This document shows, one piece after another, positions 1 through 4,586 of a DNA stretch of 9,988 nucleotides. The DNA comes from an uncultured Bacteroidia bacterium (GTDB lineage: Bacteria > Bacteroidota > Bacteroidia > Bacteroidales > UBA932): assembly GCA_902797895.1 (NCBI GenBank), contig CADBUS010000080.1, forward strand, positions 1 to 9,988. The letters run 5' to 3'. A program made the position numbers and the translations under genes. The stretch's first letter is position 1; every line of letters starts with the position of its first letter. Below the pieces are notes generated by a model. That model worked only from the letters and a program-made list of their open reading frames with translations. It was not told where the DNA came from and did not search any database.

Positions 1-470
1 ACAACTGTTATTGTAGTTGACTTTGTTACTGCCGCACCAATGCCGAGCATAAAGGCAAATACAAGAGCAGACATAACTCCAAAGAGCGGTGGCATTGCTA
101 TATTGAAATAGGAGCTTATATGTTCCCCCTCTGATATTGAGAGCAATGAGAATGAGGAACTTTGATGCAATATGAGAGGATAGGAGAACTTGCAGGTAAA
201 ATAAGAGAAATAGCCTGCAAATATAGTGGAGGCGTATGCTATCAATACAGTAATAATAAGCAATTTACCTGCACCTTTTCCCATATCCGCTATTCCGGGA
301 GCCACAAGTCCAAGTATAAGTAGCGGAATTATAAAACTCAAAAAATTGCCAAACAGCCCCTCTATTGTAACAAACACTCTTGTAAGCCATTCCGGAAAAA
401 AGAGCGAACAAAGTATGCCCAAGGCTATTGCAACAATAACCCTGGGCAGTAATCCAAATCTAATCTTCAT
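1..470 (-). CDS. Dicarboxylate/amino-acid:cation symporter, N-terminal part (cut by left edge)
   Basis: Reading leftward from the ATG at 468-470, the frame stays open to the window edge and gives 156 residues. The start, MKIRFGLLPRVIVAIALGI, is followed by several hydrophobic segments. The stretch FIIPLLILGLVAPGIADMG, then GKLLIITVLIAYAST, is typical of the DAACS (sodium:dicarboxylate symporter) family, which imports C4-dicarboxylates or acidic amino acids with Na+ or H+ across the inner membrane. Full members have about 400 residues, so well over half is missing, including the hairpin loops and substrate-binding segments. The substrate therefore cannot be assigned. The start lies 2 bases after the cydB stop, which suggests translation from the same transcript as the oxidase genes. 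Family assignment is fairly secure; the exact substrate is unknown. Confidence 0.85.
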   Translation of the reverse strand, partial: MKIRFGLLPRVIVAIALGILCSLFFPEWLTRVFVTIEGLFGNFLSFIIPLLILGLVAPGIADMGKGAGKLLIITVLIAYASTIFAGYFSYFTCKFSYPLILHQSSSFSLLSISEGEHISSYFNIAMPPLFGVMSALVFAFMLGIGAAVTKSTTITV

Positions 471-472
471 CA

Positions 473-1612
473 CTATTTAGCTGTCATTTTCTTCCAGGCG
501 TATGCTATGTAGAGCAGTACGAATGGAATGGCCAAAGATACCCAAGCCATTGTCTTTAAGGTATATAGGCTTGATGAACTATTGTATAGCGTGAGTGAGC
601 TCTGCAAATCGTAATTGGAGTGGAAATAGGCGGCATCGCCAAAGCCTGCGCAAAGCAGTAGCGGCCATACGGCAAAAATAACTCCAAGCCCCAACATATA
701 GAAAGAACTCTTACCCTTGAATATGGTTCTTGCAAGCGCCCAAAGCACTAAAAGAACCCCTATCAAGAATATGGCTGCCATCCAGAGGTTAGAGACCATA
801 TTGTTGAAATAGAGATATTTCTGAGGCACTATTATACCATTCACACCATCAAAGGAGCTATCTGCAACATTCACCTTATAGCCTGTAGCCAAGAAGGTTA
901 AAAGTACGAACACCACAAAAGAGAGTACAAATGCAAGGCCTGTTATCTTAATTTTTGAGTGCGCCTTCATAAGCAGGCTCTCCGCAGCATCGCTCTTAAC
1001 TTTGGAGGATTGGTTTATCGTAAAGAGAAGCCCCAATGTTCTGGCTGCCAGAAAAACAACCACCCCAAGTAGCAGATTGTATGGCTTGGCAATAAGTTCC
1101 AATCCCTTATAATCGTTTACCCAATAGGAGATTACATTTGAGGTGCGCTCTGTTATGCCGGCCTTGTCCATAAAGAAATTTCCGCCACTGTAGAATGTAG
1201 CAACAGCAACTCCTATAAGTATTGTACCAACAACTCCATTGAGCATCAAGAAAGTATCGTATGTCTTTTTGCCAAGCAGATTCTTCTCCTTGCCGCGGAA
1301 CTCGTATGAGAATGCCTGAATTACAAAAGAGAGCAATATCAGTATCCAAAGCCAGTAGGCTCCGCCAAAACTTGTTGAGTAAAAGAGCGGAAAGGCAGCA
1401 AAGGCCGCACCGCCAAAGGTAACAAGAGTGGTAAAAGTAAGCTCCCACTTATGGCCAAAGAACTTGGCTAAAAGATTCTTCTGCTCATCGTTGGAGGCCA
1501 TTCCCCAAAGCAAAGTCTGCCCTCCCTGCACAAACATCAGAAATACCAAAATGGCACCGAGCAGCGATACTATCGCCCACCAGTATAGTTGAAGGAAATG
1601 ATATGTTGTCAT
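473..1612 (-). CDS. cydB: Cytochrome bd ubiquinol oxidase subunit II
   Basis: The 379-residue product is an integral membrane protein with about nine hydrophobic segments, the usual size for CydB. CydB packs against the heme-bearing CydA to form the quinol-oxidising, oxygen-reducing bd complex in the inner membrane. The N-terminal WW (11-12), the FGGAAFAAFPLFYSTSFGG block (66-84), the YEFRGK motif (103-108) and the C-terminal MAWVSLAIPFVLLYIAYAW segment match the family. In an eye alignment to E. coli CydB, Asp29 falls on Gln (FVQGGQ, 27-32) and Asp58 on Glu57 (KWE, 55-57). I recall similar residues in other Bacteroidota CydB, so this is probably lineage-typical. The start lies 41 bases after the cydA stop, and the stop TAG at 473-475 is 2 bases before the symporter start. 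Confidence 0.96.
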   Translation of the reverse strand: MTTYHFLQLYWWAIVSLLGAILVFLMFVQGGQTLLWGMASNDEQKNLLAKFFGHKWELTFTTLVTFGGAAFAAFPLFYSTSFGGAYWLWILILLSFVIQAFSYEFRGKEKNLLGKKTYDTFLMLNGVVGTILIGVAVATFYSGGNFFMDKAGITERTSNVISYWVNDYKGLELIAKPYNLLLGVVVFLAARTLGLLFTINQSSKVKSDAAESLLMKAHSKIKITGLAFVLSFVVFVLLTFLATGYKVNVADSSFDGVNGIIVPQKYLYFNNMVSNLWMAAIFLIGVLLVLWALARTIFKGKSSFYMLGLGVIFAVWPLLLCAGFGDAAYFHSNYDLQSSLTLYNSSSSLYTLKTMAWVSLAIPFVLLYIAYAWKKMTAK

Positions 1613-1653
1613 AATTGTAACTTTTTTAATATTAGGATATTATACAAAGCCCT

Positions 1654-3228
1654 TTACCACTTTATTCCAAACGGGCCCTTCTTTATCTGATTGAAAGCAA
1701 TCTTCAGTTCTGCCACCAGCAGCGTTGTAAAGAGAACAACAAAAATTATGAAAGTTGTATATACGCTGCTTGAACTAACGCCCGATACAGAGGCATTCAG
1801 AGGGAGCAAATCCTGTATTGTCCAAGGCTGGCGGCCAACCTCCGCCACAATCCACCCCGCCTCTCCGCAAATGTAAACCAATGGAACAGATATAATTGCA
1901 GTAATAAGAAACCACCTCTTCTTTTCAAGCAGCTTCTTCTTGCTGTAATAGAGAGCAAGCAACATAAAGAGAACAAAGTAACCGCCCAGCAGAATCATAA
2001 TCCTGAATGAGTAGAATGTTATAGGAACATTAGGAATACTATCCTGCGGCTTACTCAAAAAGCCATAACCAAAGTATTCAAAATTCTCATCCATATACTT
2101 TTTGGCCTCAGCCAAAGCCTCCGCTTTACCCGGAGTATCGTTAGGCTTGTTCTTGTACTCTCCATATACGGCAAGGGCCTTTCTTGCCATATTACCGCGC
2201 TGCATCTTCTCCTCAAAAGAGAGCGCAACTCTCTCATTTCCTTTGCTATCCTTATAGGTATAACCTCCCTCAATAATATCGGTTATACCGGGTACAAAGC
2301 TGTTGAAATCGTTATTTGCCAAAAATGAGAGTCCTTTTGGAATAGAGATATGGAACAGATAAGGTTTCTCATCATTATCATAACTCTTTTTAGGATTCAG
2401 CACCCCTACTCCAACAATAGGAGTTCCATTCTCTCCCTTGTAAAGCCCCTCCATAGCAGCAAGTTTCATAGGTTGAGTCTTTGCCACAACTTGTGCAGAG
2501 GTATGGCCTGTTACCATAAGCATAATTATGGCAAATGTTCCAAACCAAGCGGCATACTTAATGCTCTTTAGAGAGAACTCTATATCCCTCTTTTTGAGCA
2601 GATACCAAGATGAGACAGCAATTACCACCACAGAGGCAATCAAAAATCCGCTCAACATACTGTGTGTAAACTTTGTAAGAGTTACAGGAGAGAATACTAT
2701 AGACCAGAAATCTACCATCTCATTCCTTGCCGTATCGGGGTTAAACTCCACACCTATCGGGTGCTGCATCCAGCCGTTTGCTGTAAGAATCCAGTAGGCA
2801 GAGAGGCAAGCTCCAATAGCTGTAAGCCAGGTAGATATAAGGTGGAAACGCTTGCTTACTTTATCCCATCCAAAGTACATTACCGCAAAGAATGTGCTCT
2901 CCATAAAAAAGGCGAAGATTCCCTCTATCGCTAAAGGAGCACCAAAAATATCCCCCACAAACCAGGAGTAGTTGCTCCAGTTTGTGCCAAACTCAAACTC
3001 CAAAATAATACCCGTTGCTATACCACAGGCAAAATTTATGGCAAAGATTCTGCTCCAGAATTGAGTTGTCTTTTTCCAGAACTCATCATTGCTCCGGTAA
3101 TACTTAGTCTCAAAAAAGGCTACTAAAAAGCCCAGTCCCAGCGTAAGCGGAACAAACAGCCAATGATACATTGCAGTAAGTGCAAACTGTAGTCTTGAGG
3201 CTTGGATTAAGGAAGATGTGAGTAACAT
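1654..3228 (-). CDS. cydA: Cytochrome bd ubiquinol oxidase subunit I
   Basis: The 524-residue protein is the catalytic subunit that carries hemes b558, b595 and d and oxidises quinol at the periplasmic Q-loop. Key residues are in place by eye alignment with E. coli CydA: His22 (E. coli His19, heme b595), His189 (His186, heme b558), Met411 (Met393, heme b558), Glu102 and Glu110 (Glu99 and Glu107, proton path), Lys255 and Glu260 (Lys252 and Glu257, quinol site), and Glu463 and Arg466 (Glu445 and Arg448, in the GRQPW signature at 465-469). The Lys255-to-Arg409 interval is 154 residues against 139 in E. coli, so this is a long Q-loop enzyme with its own insert rich in Lys, Asp and Glu. The ATG at 3226-3228 starts 4 bases after the upstream small gene. 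All residues expected for activity are present. Confidence 0.98.
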   Translation of the reverse strand: MLLTSSLIQASRLQFALTAMYHWLFVPLTLGLGFLVAFFETKYYRSNDEFWKKTTQFWSRIFAINFACGIATGIILEFEFGTNWSNYSWFVGDIFGAPLAIEGIFAFFMESTFFAVMYFGWDKVSKRFHLISTWLTAIGACLSAYWILTANGWMQHPIGVEFNPDTARNEMVDFWSIVFSPVTLTKFTHSMLSGFLIASVVVIAVSSWYLLKKRDIEFSLKSIKYAAWFGTFAIIMLMVTGHTSAQVVAKTQPMKLAAMEGLYKGENGTPIVGVGVLNPKKSYDNDEKPYLFHISIPKGLSFLANNDFNSFVPGITDIIEGGYTYKDSKGNERVALSFEEKMQRGNMARKALAVYGEYKNKPNDTPGKAEALAEAKKYMDENFEYFGYGFLSKPQDSIPNVPITFYSFRIMILLGGYFVLFMLLALYYSKKKLLEKKRWFLITAIISVPLVYICGEAGWIVAEVGRQPWTIQDLLPLNASVSGVSSSSVYTTFIIFVVLFTTLLVAELKIAFNQIKKGPFGIKW

Positions 3229-3232
3229 AATA

Positions 3233-3436
3233 TTATTTTGTTAAGTTTTCTAAAACGTGTTCCGCCTTCTGCTGCGGAGTATCATACTTGCTCAGCTCAG
3301 GCTTGAAAAAGAAGAGCCGTAGCACAAGAAACATAATTATCAGCTTGATGAATATAATTATCCAAAGAGAACGCCCCACCTGCATACTTCTAAATCCGTC
3401 TGCATAAAAATTATAAACTCTCCTAAAAATATTCAT
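3233..3436 (-). CDS. DUF4492 small single-pass membrane protein, first gene of the cyd operon
   Basis: The product has 67 residues: an amphipathic basic N-terminus (MNIFRRVYNFYADGFRSM), then one transmembrane helix at about residues 23-44 (LWIIIFIKLIIMFLVLRLFFF), then a short charged tail. The pattern FYADGFRSMQVGRSLW matches what I recall of DUF4492, a small family found in front of cydA in Bacteroidota. The stop TAA at 3233-3235 is 4 bases before the cydA start, so the two are almost certainly co-translated. No biochemical function is known to me. Proteobacterial and Bacillus bd oxidases have small accessory helices (CydX, CydS), and position plus size suggest a similar role, but there is no clear sequence resemblance. 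The role is inference; the gene itself is well supported. Confidence 0.88.
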   Translation of the reverse strand: MNIFRRVYNFYADGFRSMQVGRSLWIIIFIKLIIMFLVLRLFFFKPELSKYDTPQQKAEHVLENLTK

Positions 3437-3464
3437 AGGGCACTATTGTTATGTTATTTTTTGC

Positions 3465-3520
3465 GGCTATCGGTGGTAAATATAGTAATAATTGTTTAGA
3501 AAAAATCTAAAATAGCCACC
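3465..3520. promoter_or_regulatory. Nested inverted repeats upstream of the cyd operon
   Basis: TTTAGA (3495-3500) and TCTAAA (3506-3511) are perfect inverted halves around five A residues. GGCTAT (3465-3470) and ATAGCC (3512-3517) form a second perfect pair, and GGTGG (3472-3476) with CCACC (3516-3520) a third that competes with it. On the minus strand the weak -7-like box TATATTTA (3477-3484) lies between the arms, about 40 bases before the DUF4492 start. This could be an operator for the oxidase operon or a fold in its leader. I see no FNR-type TTGAT-N4-ATCAA site and no convincing -33 TTTG, so the assignment is tentative. Confidence 0.28.
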
Positions 3521-3554
3521 AAATTACAAGAATATTTTTGGCTCAATTTTTGAT

Positions 3555-3562
3555 TACATTTG
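3555..3562 (+). promoter_or_regulatory. Candidate promoter -7 box for the ferredoxin-like gene
   Basis: TACATTTG fits the Bacteroidota sigma-factor -7 consensus TAnnTTTG exactly and is followed by CA, as is common there. A TTTG at 3537-3540 is only 14 bases upstream, shorter than the usual spacing of about 19-21, so the -33 element is poor. If used, transcription would start near 3568, right at the first hairpin repeat, and give a leader of about 240 bases before the ATG at 3806. Confidence 0.42.
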
Positions 3563-3566
3563 CAAT

Positions 3567-3765
3567 ACTGTCATTCTGAGCGCAAGCGAAGAATCTATTG
3601 TAGAAGCACTACTGTCATTCTGAAGCCTGCCCTGAGCCTGCCGAAGGGCGTAAGCGAAGAATCTATTGCGGAAGCACTACTGTTATTCTGAGCGCAAGCG
3701 AAGAATCTATTGTGTAAGCACTACTGTCATTCTGAGCAAAGCGAAGAATCTATTGTGTAAGCAAT
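3567..3765 (+). repeat. Four tandem hairpin-forming repeats, about 44 bp each
   Basis: Units lie at 3567-3610 (44 bp), 3611-3678 (68 bp), 3679-3722 (44 bp) and 3723-3765 (43 bp). Each opens with ACTGTCATTCTGA or a one-base variant and continues through AGCGAAGAATCTATTG to a GAAGCACT- or GTAAGCA-like end. The core folds on itself: ATTCT pairs with AGAAT, the next positions are GA facing GA, then GC pairs with GC around a GCAA loop (units 1 and 3) or an AAA loop (unit 4). Unit 2 carries 24 extra bases that contain a second hairpin with a GCCCT/AGGGC stem (3629-3648 region). The motif resembles the CATTCTGAGCG-type extragenic repeats I recall from many Bacteroidota and other genomes. It lies between the divergent cyd operon and the ferredoxin gene. 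Confidence 0.9.
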
Positions 3766-3805
3766 GCTGTAAAAAAGAAAAGAAACAACATAAAACACTG
3801 ATAAT

Positions 3806-4279
3806 ATGAAAAATAGAGAGAATATCAATAACGGCGTAGATGCCGGCAGAAGAAAAATGCTAAAAACCGCCGGCTTTCTCACATTGGCACTAATGGCAGG
3901 CGGAGCACTAAAAAAGATAGATGCCGCCTCAGATGCAGCCACCAAGGCCGCAGGCTCTTTTACCTCCCCTCAGCAACAGCAGAGAATCAAAAGGAGAGTA
4001 AAGTTTTTGCAGGAAAATTGCAGCGTGCACAAACAGGCAGAATTGCTCAAAGCCAAGAAAAAGGTTGACATAGAGCCTTGTAACCTCTGCATAGAGGCCT
4101 GTCCTATCAAGCCGGAAAAGGCAATTGTTGCAGTAGATGTAAAGGAGAACTCTAAGTTCAAGATGCCTAAGCTAATAGAGGAAAAGTGTATTGGCTGCGG
4201 CCGCTGCCTAAGAGTCTGCCCTCAAACCCCAAAGGCCTGGGAGCTCTGGGACCTCACCAACAACAAGAAACTCCTATAG
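3806..4279 (+). CDS. Ferredoxin-like 4Fe-4S protein with Arg-Arg leader and incomplete first cluster motif
   Basis: The 157-residue product begins with a twin-arginine-like leader: GRRKMLK (14-20) and a hydrophobic stretch at about 21-35, which could export or anchor a folded protein through the Tat system. After a basic linker (54-86) come two iron-sulfur motifs. The second is complete: C128, C131, C134 and C138-Pro (CIGCGRCLRVCP). The first has only C92, C95 and C99-Pro; the position of the first cysteine is Ile89. In the usual two-cluster fold, C99 completes cluster II, so cluster II has four cysteines and cluster I only three (C92, C95, C138). C72 is a lone upstream cysteine that might substitute. 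This may be an electron carrier at the membrane, as NapF/NapG-like ferredoxins are, but no partner gene adjoins it. It is divergent from the cyd operon, and a strong terminator follows 28 bases after the stop. Confidence 0.88.
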   Translation: MKNRENINNGVDAGRRKMLKTAGFLTLALMAGGALKKIDAASDAATKAAGSFTSPQQQQRIKRRVKFLQENCSVHKQAELLKAKKKVDIEPCNLCIEACPIKPEKAIVAVDVKENSKFKMPKLIEEKCIGCGRCLRVCPQTPKAWELWDLTNNKKLL

Positions 4280-4307
4280 GCAAGACTTTCACACAAACAA
4301 AAAGGCA

Positions 4308-4345
4308 TAAAAAAATACTAAACAAAATTGTTTAGTATTTTTTTA
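4308..4345 (+). terminator. Strong, symmetric (bidirectional) intrinsic terminator after the ferredoxin gene
   Basis: A perfect 16-bp stem pairs 4308-4323 with 4330-4345 around a six-base loop (AAAATT). The core is ATACTAAAC with GTTTAGTAT, and A- and T-runs extend the stem on both sides, so each strand ends in a T-tract. It lies 28 bases past the ferredoxin stop and can also stop minus-strand read-through from the lipoprotein operon. Confidence 0.88.
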
Positions 4346-4360
4346 ACGATTAGTAAATCT

Positions 4361-4397
4361 TTCCTTTTTTGTGGCATTTCATTTTCCTTTTTTGTGG
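4361..4397 (+). repeat. 14-bp direct repeat, two copies
   Basis: TTCCTTTTTTGTGG occurs at 4361-4374 and again, identical, at 4384-4397, giving a 23-base period. It directly precedes the 33-bp repeats. Both lie in the non-coding stretch 4280-4586 between the two terminators. No gene is recognisable here. Confidence 0.75.
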
Positions 4398-4417
4398 TAA
4401 AACTGTATCTGCCAAAT

Positions 4418-4503
4418 TTGGAAAAGCGTAAATCTGCGCCCTTAAAATCTTTGGAAAAGCGTATAAAATTACTTGCATTTTTCTTGGAAAAGCGCAAATC
4501 TGC
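4418..4503 (+). repeat. Three degenerate copies of a 33-bp direct repeat
   Basis: TTGGAAAAGCG begins at 4418, 4451 and 4484, an exact 33-base spacing. Copies 1 and 3 continue as TAAATCTGC and CAAATCTGC; copy 2 diverges after TATAAAATT. A fainter relative (TGGTAAAACTGTATCTGCC) may begin near 4396. Because 33 is a multiple of three, the region stays open in a frame on each strand (about 65 codons), with an 11-residue rhythm such as LRFSK on the minus strand. I see no promoter, signal or family match, so I call it repeat DNA rather than a gene. Confidence 0.72.
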
Positions 4504-4520
4504 ATCAAAATCCAAGTTAT

Positions 4521-4569
4521 ATTAAAAATAAAAATAGGGAGGCGAGAACAGATTTCAACCTCCCTATTT
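4521..4569 (-). terminator. Intrinsic terminator of the lipoprotein operon
   Basis: A perfect 11-bp stem pairs 4532-4542 (AAATAGGGAGG) with 4559-4569 (CCTCCCTATTT) around a 16-base loop. On the minus strand the stem is followed by a T-rich tract (TTATTTTTAAT, 4521-4531). It starts 17 bases after the stop of the leucine-rich-repeat gene and is correctly oriented for it. Confidence 0.85.
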
Positions 4570-4586
4570 CTATATGGTATTATCCT

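Noticed and set aside
2350..2934. Overlapping plus-strand frames inside cydA
   Set aside because: They are antisense to a fully conserved cydA sequence and have no recognisable content.
3437..3560. FNR or ArcA binding site for the cyd operon
   Set aside because: I looked for TTGAT-N4-ATCAA and similar sites and found none; only unassigned inverted repeats are present.
3567..3765. CRISPR array
   Set aside because: The units follow each other directly without unique spacers, unit lengths vary (43-68 bp), and no cas genes are nearby.
4318..4525. Two opposing frames of about 65 codons over the 33-bp repeats
   Set aside because: Both arise from a repeat period divisible by three, overlap a terminator stem, and show no family resemblance or promoter.
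3437..4586. Insertion sequence or other mobile element
   Set aside because: There is no transposase frame, no terminal inverted repeats flanking a gene, and no target-site duplication that I can see.
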